Assembly (NCBI GenBank): GCA_017451695.1
Contig: JAFTNW010000007.1
Span: 1 to 63,110 of the forward strand
Reading direction: 5' to 3'
Length of the DNA stretch: 63,110 bases
Source of the DNA: Bacteroidaceae bacterium
GTDB taxonomy: Bacteria > Bacteroidota > Bacteroidia > Bacteroidales > Bacteroidaceae
Part shown: in pieces, positions 20,358 to 30,257 of the stretch
Layout: each line of letters begins with the position of its first letter
How positions within the stretch are numbered: the first letter of the stretch is position 1
Made by a program: the position numbers and the translations under genes
Notes under the pieces: model-generated
The model's database searches: none
What the model was told of the DNA's origin: nothing
What the model saw: the letters and a program-made list of their open reading frames with translations, nothing else

Positions 20358-20978
20358 ATGACTACATTAAAAATATATACAGAAGATTTACAAATCGCTA
20401 ATGCTTTGATAAACAGAGATGAAATGGTTACACGGAAATTTTTCTACCAACAGTGCTACCCTCTGTTTAAATCTATATATGATAATTATCATACAGATTG
20501 TAATTCCTGTATAGAATTTATCAATGAAATTTATGTTGTGGTGTTGGCTCCAAGTAAACATACAGGTAAATGCCAAATGGATAATTTTAGAGGAGAAAGC
20601 ACATTGACTTCTTGGCTAAAATCCGCCTGTCTCTTCTATTGTTACAACAAATATCAGCGCAAATCAAAATTACCTATTGTAGGACAATTGCCTAATCCAA
20701 ATGATGAAAAATATGATAATGCTGATAGATATATTGACTTGGGAGGCTCTTCTGAATTAGATAATGGCAATATAAATCGGGAGGACATTAATGCCATACT
20801 AGGGTTAATGCCAAATAAACGCTATAGAGAGCTTATACGATTGCGTTATCTGGATATGAAATCGAATGATGAAGTTGCCTCTATTATGGGGGTAGATATG
20901 GATAACTATTATAACCTACATAAGCGTGCAAAATCGCAATACGAACGTATATGCAGAAAGGAGGAGTGTTATGGATAA
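20358..20978 (+). CDS. ECF-type RNA polymerase sigma factor
   Basis: The 206-residue protein has a sigma-2-like part (RKFFYQQCYPLFKSIYDN, then FRGESTLTSWLKSACLFYCYNKYQRK at about 85-115) and a sigma-4-like helix-turn-helix (about 148-195, including RYRELIRLRYLDMKSNDEVASIMG). It is the first gene of the island. The next gene begins inside its last codons (8-base overlap) and carries an anti-sigma-like N-terminus, so the pair looks like a coupled sigma/anti-sigma switch. A likely target is the island's own promoter or promoters elsewhere; no second copy of a matching promoter was identified. Confidence 0.85.
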   Translation: MTTLKIYTEDLQIANALINRDEMVTRKFFYQQCYPLFKSIYDNYHTDCNSCIEFINEIYVVVLAPSKHTGKCQMDNFRGESTLTSWLKSACLFYCYNKYQRKSKLPIVGQLPNPNDEKYDNADRYIDLGGSSELDNGNINREDINAILGLMPNKRYRELIRLRYLDMKSNDEVASIMGVDMDNYYNLHKRAKSQYERICRKEECYG

Positions 20979-22380
20979 AATTTTTGTGCCACCAGTCAGC
21001 GTCGAGCAATTTGCTGCATATCTAGATAAGAATCTTTCAGCTCCAGAGATGCGAGAGATAGATATGATGATAACTTCAAGCCCCCTTATGGGGGAACTCG
21101 CTGAAATCTCTGATATCATAGAGGAAGATTATCAATTTAACTATCAAAATGCATCTTCATTTGATGAAGAAACGATATTACTTGAAGATTTTAGTTTACC
21201 TGATTTAAATGAAAAATCAAATCTAGATATGATAGAAGAAGACTTCTTTGATAGTCTTTATCATAGAGGAGAAACGGTAAACGATAGTAATTTAAATTTC
21301 AATGAATATATGGATATGGAACATTCACGTCAATATGGTGCTTCACACTTTGGAGAAACAGAACAAAACATATATGATCCGATATTTATTCGCCAACCAG
21401 ATGATCACTCTTGTGCATTACGAAGTCAACAGATTATTTTACGTGATTTTGGAATTGATATACCATTTCAGGATCTTGAGAAACTTGCACTTGAGTATGG
21501 TGTTTATTCTGAAAACGGAACTAATATGTATGATGTCGGGAAGGTGCTTGAACTTGCAGGTGTAGGCATGCATCAAGTTGAAGGAAGTAATATGCTTGAT
21601 CTAACTAGTGAATTGTCTAAAGGACATCGAGTTATTGTCGGTGTGGATGCGGATGAACTATGGTATAGTGACAAACTTACTGATAAGTTAAAGAATTGGT
21701 TTAATGATACATTTAAAGAACAAGGTGGAAATCATGCTCTTATAGTTGCCGGTGTAGATGTTAACCCCCAAAATCCAGATGATATCAAGGTTATTTTAAC
21801 AGATCCTGGCTCTGGTGCGTTGAGGGTTGAATATCCGATGAATCAATTTATGGATGCTTGGAAAGATACTAATTGTTTTATGGTTGCAACAGATAATCCT
21901 GCTCCTTATCAATATGACCCTGCTACGGGAATGGAGGTCCCATCTAACTTTTTAATAGAACAGCATTTTAATCAATTTGTTGCAGAAAATAGCTATCAAC
22001 TATCTCCAGATATGATTAATATACCTACAGATTATCAACCCGCATATAATAATCACTTGAATTTTGTTGGCGATAATACATATGAAGAATTTCAAAATCA
22101 ATATGAAGATTACAGAGAGAACCAAAGATTATTTGCGTCTTCCGCTGCTGATGAAAATGCAGATACAGAGAATAATGAAATACCTACATATAGTGTAGCA
22201 GAGAATAGCTATGATAACATGTGTGGAAATGAACAAGATGATTATTCTGAGGATGTAAGCGATGAAGTTGAAGATGATTTTGAGGACATCGAGGAAAATG
22301 ATGATATATACAATACCGATGAGTATATTGAAGATAATGAAAATGAAATTGACGAAGATGATGAGGTAATAGAAGATTAA
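20971..22380 (+). CDS. Anti-sigma-like / C39-like cysteine peptidase fusion with acidic tail
   Basis: About 469 residues from the ATG at 20971, preceded by a good ribosome site (AAAGGAGG). Residues 9-50 (VSVEQFAAYLDKNLSAPEMR onward) resemble the short cytoplasmic anti-sigma segment of Bacteroidota ECF partners, without a zinc motif. Residues about 138-310 form a C39-like papain-fold domain: Cys148 in DHSCALRSQ, His255 in GGNHALIVAG, Asp278 in LTDPGSG. The last 80 residues are extremely acidic and low-complexity. I infer a protease that controls, or is controlled by, the sigma factor; cytoplasmic location is likely because no signal peptide is present. Confidence 0.75.
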   Translation: MDKIFVPPVSVEQFAAYLDKNLSAPEMREIDMMITSSPLMGELAEISDIIEEDYQFNYQNASSFDEETILLEDFSLPDLNEKSNLDMIEEDFFDSLYHRGETVNDSNLNFNEYMDMEHSRQYGASHFGETEQNIYDPIFIRQPDDHSCALRSQQIILRDFGIDIPFQDLEKLALEYGVYSENGTNMYDVGKVLELAGVGMHQVEGSNMLDLTSELSKGHRVIVGVDADELWYSDKLTDKLKNWFNDTFKEQGGNHALIVAGVDVNPQNPDDIKVILTDPGSGALRVEYPMNQFMDAWKDTNCFMVATDNPAPYQYDPATGMEVPSNFLIEQHFNQFVAENSYQLSPDMINIPTDYQPAYNNHLNFVGDNTYEEFQNQYEDYRENQRLFASSAADENADTENNEIPTYSVAENSYDNMCGNEQDDYSEDVSDEVEDDFEDIEENDDIYNTDEYIEDNENEIDEDDEVIED

Positions 22381-22446
22381 TTCAAACAATAAGTTTCACA
22401 TAGAGTGAATCGGTTGTTAAGTATTCACATATAATGTTATGTAATT

Positions 22447-23787
22447 ATGTCAATGGGGTTTATCATAGGCGGTATGCTGGGTAGGGTCGTCGGTCCTATA
22501 GCTCAAGACTGGTTTGAAAACGAGACTGAACTTGGAAAGCGTATCTCCGAAAAGAAAATAGAGAAACAACGCAGACTAAGCGAAGAGGAACATGCAAGAA
22601 AATTGTCCTTAGCTCACATATCTCACGAGGATAAGTTAAAAGAAATGCAGTATCAATTTGAACTCAATCTCCAAAAGGCTGAGCATCAGATGAAATTGCA
22701 ACATTCTCAATGGGAAAAAGAAACCTTTTGGAAACATTGTTTCCCTCTACGTAATCCTTATGAGGTTAACGGTGCAATCCATGATTCAGCTACCAGACTA
22801 ACAATTTCCTTGCCAAACAAGCAACAAATAGTACCATTGAGGGTAATAACAGCTTTGAAGGATAGTGCAAATGAAATATCATCAACCATAAATGCTAACA
22901 TCTCGTTATTTCTGACAAATCATTATTCTGCTAATGGAGAACACGCTATTATATCAGATATTGGAGCTTGGAAAGAAGATACTCCTGTAAATGATGCTTC
23001 CATTAATTATCTCTATACAGGATTAAAAGGGCAGCCTACACTTGTTGTTGTACCAACATTTACAGATTCTGGAAGTATTGTCAAGTTAAAAATGTGGTCG
23101 TGGGGATTGGGCGAAGAATTGCAATATCCAATAGGATTTAATTTCGGTTGGTTTGATATTGATGCTATAAAGCGGCAAGCTCAAATCGATGAACTTAAAA
23201 ATTTTTATTCAGTTCTTGAAAAAGCTGGTATTGATTACCCCAATGAAGCTTTGAAAAAGAATTATGCAATTGCTCAAATGATTGATAAGAAAGGAGTGGA
23301 ACTTAATCAAACAGAAATAAATTATTTATACTCCGTATTAGTAGGGCAAATTAGGGAAGAAGAAATCATAAAACGCGCAAATAAAAGAACAAATGAAATG
23401 GTGTCTTCAATCTTATCATGTACCACTGCAATGTATGGAGACGCATATCATTTAAGCAATTATGGCATAAAACCTTTATTGCCTAATTTACTGCCTCAGA
23501 TGTATATCCCAATAGAGTTTATGCCTGTTATACGTGATTACTATATTGCCCTTATCAATTCAAGCCTTTTAGAGGGTGTTTTAACTCTAGAACAATCAAT
23601 TGACTTAAGTCTTGATTTGGCAGAATCAATTAAGAAAAGCACTAATAATTGTCATATTATTACCTCTGTATGTGACAATGTTAGACTATTAAATAGTAAT
23701 ACAACAGGTAATACTCACAAAGAAACTATTGTAAGATTACGAAAGCTTGCTAACTCGGAAAATGATACAAGATTGATAGAAAAATAA
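22447..23787 (+). CDS. Unknown island protein with amphipathic N-terminus and coiled coil
   Basis: A 446-residue protein. It begins with a Gly-rich hydrophobic segment (MSMGFIIGGMLGRVVGPI), suited to membrane contact, then a charged coiled coil (about residues 25-95). A beta-rich middle (LYTGLKGQPTLVVVPTF, LKMWSWGLGEELQYPIGFNF) and a helical C-terminal half follow. I do not recognise a family. It precedes two dynamin-like GTPases by 17 bases and may be their membrane partner. No enzymatic motif is visible. Confidence 0.7.
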   Translation: MSMGFIIGGMLGRVVGPIAQDWFENETELGKRISEKKIEKQRRLSEEEHARKLSLAHISHEDKLKEMQYQFELNLQKAEHQMKLQHSQWEKETFWKHCFPLRNPYEVNGAIHDSATRLTISLPNKQQIVPLRVITALKDSANEISSTINANISLFLTNHYSANGEHAIISDIGAWKEDTPVNDASINYLYTGLKGQPTLVVVPTFTDSGSIVKLKMWSWGLGEELQYPIGFNFGWFDIDAIKRQAQIDELKNFYSVLEKAGIDYPNEALKKNYAIAQMIDKKGVELNQTEINYLYSVLVGQIREEEIIKRANKRTNEMVSSILSCTTAMYGDAYHLSNYGIKPLLPNLLPQMYIPIEFMPVIRDYYIALINSSLLEGVLTLEQSIDLSLDLAESIKKSTNNCHIITSVCDNVRLLNSNTTGNTHKETIVRLRKLANSENDTRLIEK

Positions 23788-23804
23788 TTAATAATAAGAA
23801 TATT

Positions 23805-25154
23805 ATGGCAAATATTAATGACAATTTCCTAAACAGACTAATCTCCTTATTAAATAGCGAGGTTAGGACTAAAACAAAAGAAACAAGAGAAGCGGAAGAA
23901 TTTTGTGATGCTCTAAAATGGAAATTAACTCGCTGTTTTGAGGAAACTCTAAAAATTGATGCTTTATCAGATGACTTTGAACTTGCACCATTTATATCGG
24001 AGCATATAAATGCACCAATAGAAAGGATGAAATTGCAGATAGAGAAACCTTGGCTTAAGTCAAAGTTAACAATAGGTCTATTAGGACACTTTAATGTAGG
24101 AAAGACGACTGCATTAAATTTGATTTTGTCCGAAAATTTGCCGACAAATGAAGATGAAAATACGGCTTTAGCAGCTTATCTAATCAATGGTAATCAGGGT
24201 GAGATGTCTATTGTGACCAAATCAGGACAGACATTAGCCTTGAAAGAGGAAGATAGCAAAGTGTTGGATTATGCAGATGGATTAAAAAAATTCCCTTTTG
24301 CAAGAATTTTTGACTATATTGTAAAAGAAAATGGGAGCGATTTACTAAATTATTTAACCTTCATAGACACTCCCGGGTTAGGCAAAAATTTAGAGCACTC
24401 TGAACCAACGATTTCTGCATTAAAGGTTTGTGATGCAATAATTTGGTTTATTAAAACCCCTAATAGTATTTCAAAAAAAGATATAGAATTTTTAAAAGAA
24501 AATATTGGTGGACGTTCTTTATATATCGTATTATCATTTATTGATGATACGGCAGATCCGGAGAAAGCGACCTCTGTGATAAAAGAACGATTAAATGATG
24601 CAGATATAAAAGTTAACGAATATTTTACTTTAGGATATTCCAATGAAATACAAACTCAATTTAGCAGCGAAATTATTTCTTGTCTAAAATCAGCGGCAGA
24701 TAATCATGATGCATATAATCCATATGCCCATATCTATAGTGTAATAAACTTCCTTGAAAACCTTCTCACAGAATATAAGAAAAATGTAACAGAAGAATAT
24801 AATAAACTTGATAAAAGTACAGACAACTTGCTTGATGCTTACAGAACTTCCAGGCAAACTTTTGTGACGGAATTCAACACTTGTTGTCGTATTATGTCTA
24901 ATGTTGTTGATACATTCAACGACCGTTGCGCAGGAGCTACATTTTGTGGAGGTGCATCAAATGCTATATGTAATCTTTTAAATTCTTATCAAAGTTCTTT
25001 TAGAAGAATGTCTGAAGCAGATGATGCAATAGATTACAATAAGCTTGTTGAATTTGGACGAGAAACATCACAAATGAACTTTTTTAACCTTCGAGGAAAA
25101 CAGGCTTCTGAAATATTAGAGGATTTACAATCAATTAAAAATATTTTTGATTAG
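23805..25154 (+). CDS. Dynamin-like GTPase 1
   Basis: The 449-residue protein has the G1 P-loop GHFNVGKTT at residues 94-102 and the G3 motif FIDTPGLG near residue 187. The G4 region reads VLSFIDD where NKxD is expected, so guanine specificity may be weakened. A helical stalk follows (about residues 310-449), shorter than in classical dynamins. The second GTPase starts 2 bases after its stop. Tandem bacterial dynamins usually work as a heteromeric membrane-remodelling pair, and some are linked to phage defence; that role is inference. Confidence 0.8.
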   Translation: MANINDNFLNRLISLLNSEVRTKTKETREAEEFCDALKWKLTRCFEETLKIDALSDDFELAPFISEHINAPIERMKLQIEKPWLKSKLTIGLLGHFNVGKTTALNLILSENLPTNEDENTALAAYLINGNQGEMSIVTKSGQTLALKEEDSKVLDYADGLKKFPFARIFDYIVKENGSDLLNYLTFIDTPGLGKNLEHSEPTISALKVCDAIIWFIKTPNSISKKDIEFLKENIGGRSLYIVLSFIDDTADPEKATSVIKERLNDADIKVNEYFTLGYSNEIQTQFSSEIISCLKSAADNHDAYNPYAHIYSVINFLENLLTEYKKNVTEEYNKLDKSTDNLLDAYRTSRQTFVTEFNTCCRIMSNVVDTFNDRCAGATFCGGASNAICNLLNSYQSSFRRMSEADDAIDYNKLVEFGRETSQMNFFNLRGKQASEILEDLQSIKNIFD

Positions 25155-25156
25155 TT

Positions 25157-27094
25157 ATGTTAGATATTGGTAAAATAAATAAAACCATTTCGTTGGTTAT
25201 AGAATCACTTAAAAAAAGTGGACGCATTGATGATAATTTTGTAAATAGATTTTACTCTTCATTTGAACAGCCTACACTTCAAATTGGAATTGTTGGTAAA
25301 ATGAAAGCAGGAAAGTCAACACTTGCCAATGCTTTATTTTTTGACGACGATATACTACCTTCTGGCTCTGAACCTACAACTGTAACTTTAACAAAAATAC
25401 AATTTGGTGACAGAAATATATCAACGATAGAATTTTTGTCTGAACAAGATATTGAAGTCGTTAAAAACAATGCTGCATATATCGGTGATGATAAACATTT
25501 GTTAACACTCAAAAATAACGCACAAGAACTTATCGATGCATTGCCCATAGATTATATGGAATATGTAGGTCAATCAAAAAAAAATATACCCAACGATGAA
25601 TTATCAGCTTATGTAGCCGCTGATGGTGAATATTGTAGTTTGGTAAAGTCTGTGTCAATAGAAATAAATAATCTAAACCTTAAAGGTATAACTATTATTG
25701 ACACTCCAGGATTTAACGACCCTATAGTATCAAGAGGCGAAACTACAAGACAGTTCTTGACAGAATGTCACGCCATATTATTTGTTCATGATTGTGATGG
25801 ATATGATGATACAGATGCAGAACTTTTAACTAATCAAATTGAATATGCCGGTGTTTCTTGTCTTGTGGATATTTTCAACAAAATGGATATGCGAAGAAGA
25901 CTAACACTTTCTGAATGGGATGATAAAGTCTGCGATTTTGTTGAAGATCGAGAGAATTACATTGCTGAAAGCACACATCCCAATGTATATTCTCTTATTG
26001 AAAAGTCTATTGCAGTGCCCGTAAGCGCATTTATGGCGCTATGTGGAATGAGACCTAATGAAACCAGAACAGATTTTATTAGAAAGAAAATCTCCGAGTT
26101 TGAGGAAAGATATGTAGAGTTAACAGCTGATGACAACAAATCTATAGAAGAGGCACTTGTTAAATATAGTAATATTGATAGGGTAAAAGTCATATTGAAT
26201 AGGCTATCTGAAGAAGGTAAGCAGTATCTTATAGATAAACCTATCAACACGCTTAAAGGTAAACTTCGGGCAATAATAGAGCAAATACAATCTGATATAG
26301 AAATTGTGAAATCAAACTTTAATTTGCTTTCGCAAGACAGAAAAACGGCTCTTTCTGACATTGAAAATCTAAAAGATTTTATGAAATCTATAAAGGTTTC
26401 TATTTCAACATCCCCATTAGAAGTAAATTTGTTAGATAAAATTGCTGAAACTCGGAAACATATTCAGACACAAAGAGAAACAGAAGCAAATAGTTTAACT
26501 AAGGAAGTCTTACCTGAGCCCGGTTTCTTTGACAGTGGTGTAACAAAAGCTAACATTGCTGCCTATAATACATTCCTATCACGTTTTCAATCTATATTAA
26601 GAGGCGATTTAGAATCTCTTTCTAGAAATTTGGAAAGTGCTACTAATGAATATATACGTAAAACGATACTTTCACTGGTTAATCCTAAGGTAAGTGAGCA
26701 ACGTCGCGAGAATTTTGAGGCAAATGCAAAAAATAAAGCAAAATCAAAAATTCAAAATATAAATATCGTTATAGACGCATTCTCATTATCCTCTCTTCCT
26801 GATGGTAACGCAGAGCAATGGTCTGTTCTAAAGTCAAATTTCCTTAAAAAGTACGACGATAAATCTATAAATTCTCTTCTCTTGAGTTTTAAGGAGGTAA
26901 GTTCTGATATAGGAACACCGACATTTATCACAAATATTCTCCTTGAAATGGAAGAGGAGATGACATCCCTTTTAAGCAAAACACCGGTAGAGATAGAGAT
27001 GAAAATCAAGGAAGCTGAAGAGCAAATGGAAAGATTGAATAACGAGTTAATATATGCTCAAGAACAACTAAATAAATTAGAAAACTTTCAATAA
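25157..27094 (+). CDS. Dynamin-like GTPase 2
   Basis: The 645-residue protein has G1 GKMKAGKST at residues 47-55, a threonine in PTTVTLT (G2), G3 IIDTPGFND and a good G4 IFNKMDM. The C-terminal half is a long helical region with coiled coils, ending in a heptad-rich segment (MERLNNELIYAQEQLNKLENF). This is the complete member of the pair, while the first has a degenerate G4. The next gene starts one base after the stop. Confidence 0.85.
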   Translation: MLDIGKINKTISLVIESLKKSGRIDDNFVNRFYSSFEQPTLQIGIVGKMKAGKSTLANALFFDDDILPSGSEPTTVTLTKIQFGDRNISTIEFLSEQDIEVVKNNAAYIGDDKHLLTLKNNAQELIDALPIDYMEYVGQSKKNIPNDELSAYVAADGEYCSLVKSVSIEINNLNLKGITIIDTPGFNDPIVSRGETTRQFLTECHAILFVHDCDGYDDTDAELLTNQIEYAGVSCLVDIFNKMDMRRRLTLSEWDDKVCDFVEDRENYIAESTHPNVYSLIEKSIAVPVSAFMALCGMRPNETRTDFIRKKISEFEERYVELTADDNKSIEEALVKYSNIDRVKVILNRLSEEGKQYLIDKPINTLKGKLRAIIEQIQSDIEIVKSNFNLLSQDRKTALSDIENLKDFMKSIKVSISTSPLEVNLLDKIAETRKHIQTQRETEANSLTKEVLPEPGFFDSGVTKANIAAYNTFLSRFQSILRGDLESLSRNLESATNEYIRKTILSLVNPKVSEQRRENFEANAKNKAKSKIQNINIVIDAFSLSSLPDGNAEQWSVLKSNFLKKYDDKSINSLLLSFKEVSSDIGTPTFITNILLEMEEEMTSLLSKTPVEIEMKIKEAEEQMERLNNELIYAQEQLNKLENFQ

Positions 27095-27095
27095 T

Positions 27096-27746
27096 ATGAC
27101 ATCAATAAATGTACTTTTAGTAGCAGTGCTTGGCTTCACTGTTGGCTGGAAATTAAAGGATTGTTTGTGTAAAAAGAACAGTGTTATACATCAATCGCAG
27201 TCAACGAGTGGAATGCATTCTGATGATACAGAATTCTCGTCAAAGGAATCAAATGATATGACATCAAGGTTTTCTTTATATAGCCTTGAATTAGTGTTTA
27301 ATCAATATAATATACCTATTACATCCGATTATAGTTTTTCAAGACTATTGGATGCTATTGAGAAAAATTCTTATGTTAAACTATTGACCCATATCGATTG
27401 TGAAATTTTATCTCAGAAATCTCTATATGAGTTTCTTGAGAATGAAAATTTCAACATAGCTAATTTTAAGATTCTTAATTCTACAAAGGAGCCATATATA
27501 ACAGAAGAAGGGTTAATTAAAATCTTTGAGAAAGAGAGCCTGGATTATTCTCTACTTAAAACTCCTCAAGAAAAAGTTGAATTTTTATTATCATTAGCTC
27601 AAGGTAAAGGCACCAAAAGGTTTCAAAAATCATTTGGTAATGACTTATCCAATTTTATTGATAAATATAATTTAGGAGAAGATACAGAAGTAATATTTAA
27701 TAGTATCAAATCTACAGTCCATAGCCGACTTGAATTTCTGTCCTAG
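27096..27746 (+). CDS. Membrane-anchored unknown island protein
   Basis: A 216-residue protein with one N-terminal hydrophobic helix (INVLLVAVLGFTVGWKL) followed by Cys and Lys, a Ser/Thr-rich linker (about residues 25-55) and a helical cytoplasmic domain. No recognised family. It follows the second dynamin gene with one base between, so it is likely a membrane partner of the GTPases. Confidence 0.65.
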   Translation: MTSINVLLVAVLGFTVGWKLKDCLCKKNSVIHQSQSTSGMHSDDTEFSSKESNDMTSRFSLYSLELVFNQYNIPITSDYSFSRLLDAIEKNSYVKLLTHIDCEILSQKSLYEFLENENFNIANFKILNSTKEPYITEEGLIKIFEKESLDYSLLKTPQEKVEFLLSLAQGKGTKRFQKSFGNDLSNFIDKYNLGEDTEVIFNSIKSTVHSRLEFLS

Positions 27747-27773
27747 GTATAATCAATTAAAACAAAGAGTACT

Positions 27774-28259
27774 ATGAAAGCGTGTACTAATGAGAAATGT
27801 GGAGCATATGGAAAGGCTGTGCTTCCTGACAATGCAAAATTTTGCCCAATGTGTGGGCATTCTATGGCTAAATATGGCTATCACTATGTATTAGACTTTT
27901 TGAAAAAAGCAAATATATCATATACAGAAAAAGAGGATCGTTATAATTTTAATATCACAGATGATACTTTTAGCTTTGGCTTTGAATTGATTAAAAGAGA
28001 AAGTGATATTGTTCTTTTAGCAATTTCTGCGGGTATGGAATGTGAAGATGGAAGTCTTTCGGAAGAGAGACTTTGGGAAGTTTGTAATGAAGTAAACATT
28101 GAATGTCCGTTTGCAAAATTAAGATACATATCTAACGAAGCTGTATTGGTAAGTAGTTGCACTTTTTATATGGATGCTAACACCCCACTGGAACTGTTAG
28201 GAGAAATGATTAAGGATACACATGAAGCAATGTCTCTATTTGTAAGAAAGATGTCTTAA
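27774..28259 (+). CDS. Zinc-ribbon plus YbjN-like protein
   Basis: A 161-residue protein. An N-terminal zinc ribbon (CTNEKC near residue 4, CPMC near 31) precedes a YbjN-like/chaperone-like alpha-beta domain (about residues 42-160: FSFGFELIKRESDIVLLAIS, FAKLRYISNEAVLVSS). YbjN-like folds often act as protein-binding adaptors. The match is by secondary-structure pattern and should be tested by profile search. Confidence 0.65.
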   Translation: MKACTNEKCGAYGKAVLPDNAKFCPMCGHSMAKYGYHYVLDFLKKANISYTEKEDRYNFNITDDTFSFGFELIKRESDIVLLAISAGMECEDGSLSEERLWEVCNEVNIECPFAKLRYISNEAVLVSSCTFYMDANTPLELLGEMIKDTHEAMSLFVRKMS

Positions 28260-28303
28260 GTATTATAATACTACATGAATCTCAATTAAAATTAAAACAG
28301 AAT

Positions 28304-28870
28304 ATGAACAATATAATACAATGGATTGACTTTAAAGCCCTGGAACGGGACGATGTTGATGAAAATTTTGGTTTATTATCTTTTATATTTTGGGGAACGC
28401 GTGATCTTGAAAAGAGAAAGTGGTGGGGTATTATACCTATCCTAAATTTGATTTATTTACCTGGATTCTTAATTTCGTTTATAACATTCCCATTAAGATG
28501 TTTTATTAACGCAAGTCAATTAAGAAAGCTAAGGAAAAATGCATATGATATTGAAGACACATATTCAGATTTTCGTTTAATTCGTAATGCAAGTGGTGAT
28601 ATTGGATTATGTGAATGGGGAAAGTCTTTTGAATTTAGCAGAAAGGTATTATTGCCATCTCAATATGCTAAAATTGACAGATGGGGCTTAGATAGATTTA
28701 TTGTAACCGATAAAAATAATAAAATGGGATTATTTAGTTCAGAAACATGTAAGTGGATATTTCCATGTTCTTGCGACAATATCGTCATTGAATCAACTGA
28801 CATTATTAATGTTACAATCAATAATAAATCACAACGATATAATAGCAAGGGTGATAGAATTATAAGATAA
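28304..28870 (+). CDS. Membrane protein with WG-like repeats
   Basis: A 188-residue protein. Two hydrophobic stretches around residues 42-66 (IIPILNLIYLPGFLISFITF) are followed by a C-terminal domain with WG-repeat-like signatures (IGLCEWGK, KIDRWGLDRFIV, KMGLFSSETCKWIFPC). WG repeats form small beta propeller-like binding modules. The function in the island is unknown; membrane attachment fits the dynamin theme. Confidence 0.6.
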   Translation: MNNIIQWIDFKALERDDVDENFGLLSFIFWGTRDLEKRKWWGIIPILNLIYLPGFLISFITFPLRCFINASQLRKLRKNAYDIEDTYSDFRLIRNASGDIGLCEWGKSFEFSRKVLLPSQYAKIDRWGLDRFIVTDKNNKMGLFSSETCKWIFPCSCDNIVIESTDIINVTINNKSQRYNSKGDRIIR

Positions 28871-28938
28871 ACTGGTTTCTATGATAGATAATAGTTCCAT
28901 CATAGTGATAAACTGCAAACTAATTCAAAATTGATAAT

Positions 28939-29859
28939 ATGGATAATAAACAACGACAAATTGGAGGAATCCAAGCCCAACTTCAATCAGAAAATAGAGT
29001 GTTTGATATTACTATCATAGCGCTTGAGCGTTTGGAACAATTATTAAACGCGGAGCGTAATGCGCAATCACTTAAACAAACTGCAATAGGTAGTGAACGA
29101 GATATGCATCCTGAGGGTCGCGATCGCGAGAGTTATTTTTTGGAGCCTGCACTTCAGTGTAATAATTTGTATATGGCAGCTCGATATGATGACCCCGAGG
29201 TTATTGATATTGCCGCAGAGTCATTTTTGAAAGATCTATTGGAATGGTATGCAGGAAGAGAGTTGCTAGATTATTATGATGAGGTAGATGCTTGTGTCAT
29301 ACCTATAATTGCAGCCATTACCAGATCTTCGGATGCATTGGCATCTCTTGGTTGTGGGAGCGTTTTTGATGTGTTTCAAAAATATGTTATGACCACACCG
29401 ATTGACAAAAAATCTAGCGATGATGGATATGAGCAAACAAGAGAAGGTGTAACAGCCTGGATAATTGGTCAGCACTATGCTGGTAAGCCAATGGATCTTC
29501 CCGACGGATTCATATTACCTCACAAACGAGGAGATGTGGTAGATGGTTATAAGCGTATAATAACTGCAATGACCATTATGTTTGATAATATAGCTCCTGT
29601 TAAGGTTTTTTATCAAATTATAAAAAGACATCTTCCAGAGGTGTCGCAGCAGTATCCAGATATCAATGAGGCTGAAATTGAAAAATTATATTTACGAAAA
29701 TCTCAAGGTTTCCCAATAGAATCTAAGAACTCTAATATTTCTGAAATTAATGCAGATATTTATCCGCTATTGGATAAAGCAGTAAAAGATGTCTTGGCCA
29801 AAAATAATATGGATTTCTCTGAGATTAATATAGCAATTAATATAACAATTAAAAAATAA
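28939..29859 (+). CDS. Unknown island protein
   Basis: A 306-residue mostly helical protein. The first 50 residues form a coiled-coil-like stretch (NRVFDITIIALERLEQLLNAERNAQSLKQ would span it), and the rest has no motif that I recognise. No signal peptide or membrane helix. It is separated from the previous gene by 68 bases and from the next by 23. Confidence 0.65.
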   Translation: MDNKQRQIGGIQAQLQSENRVFDITIIALERLEQLLNAERNAQSLKQTAIGSERDMHPEGRDRESYFLEPALQCNNLYMAARYDDPEVIDIAAESFLKDLLEWYAGRELLDYYDEVDACVIPIIAAITRSSDALASLGCGSVFDVFQKYVMTTPIDKKSSDDGYEQTREGVTAWIIGQHYAGKPMDLPDGFILPHKRGDVVDGYKRIITAMTIMFDNIAPVKVFYQIIKRHLPEVSQQYPDINEAEIEKLYLRKSQGFPIESKNSNISEINADIYPLLDKAVKDVLAKNNMDFSEINIAINITIKK

Positions 29860-29882
29860 CGGATTAAACAATAATTAGAATT

Positions 29883-30257
29883 ATGAGTACTGTCAATTCT
29901 TTCGTAAAAGATAATGTAGAATATTATCAATTGTATATAGCTTGTCCCATTTGTTTGAGAGAGGGACGTCCATCCGTCCCTGCTTATTGGCATCATTCAT
30001 TAGATGGTTACGATATGTACATTGGAGATAATGGATATTACTATTGTAAAGAGTGCGGTTACACAGCACCAATTATAGAATGGGCTTATATATGTGCTGA
30101 CTGCAAAAAAAATGGACATGAAAAAGCCGTGAAACTTGACGACTTAAAGCATGTGGGCGAGGCGCTTGCAATATCGGGTATGGTCAATTCAACAGGAGCC
30201 GGTTTGAAATGGCTGGCTCGTGTTACTAATGCCTTAATACAACAATGTGAAGAATAA
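29883..30257 (+). CDS. Small zinc-ribbon protein A
   Basis: A 124-residue protein with three Cys pairs: CPIC near residue 21, CKEC near 55 and CADC near 71, so at least one zinc site is likely. The middle contains YWHH and GDNGYYYC. It is a tandem paralogue of the next gene; the DNA is nearly identical over the GTTTGAGAGAGGGACGTCCA segment. Its TAA overlaps the next ATG by one base. Confidence 0.7.
   Translation: MSTVNSFVKDNVEYYQLYIACPICLREGRPSVPAYWHHSLDGYDMYIGDNGYYYCKECGYTAPIIEWAYICADCKKNGHEKAVKLDDLKHVGEALAISGMVNSTGAGLKWLARVTNALIQQCEE

Noticed and set aside
20926..20970. Longer start for the C39 fusion gene
   Set aside because: The upstream codons lie inside the sigma-4 helix-turn-helix coding region; the ATG at 20971 has a strong ribosome site and the classic sigma/anti-sigma overlap.
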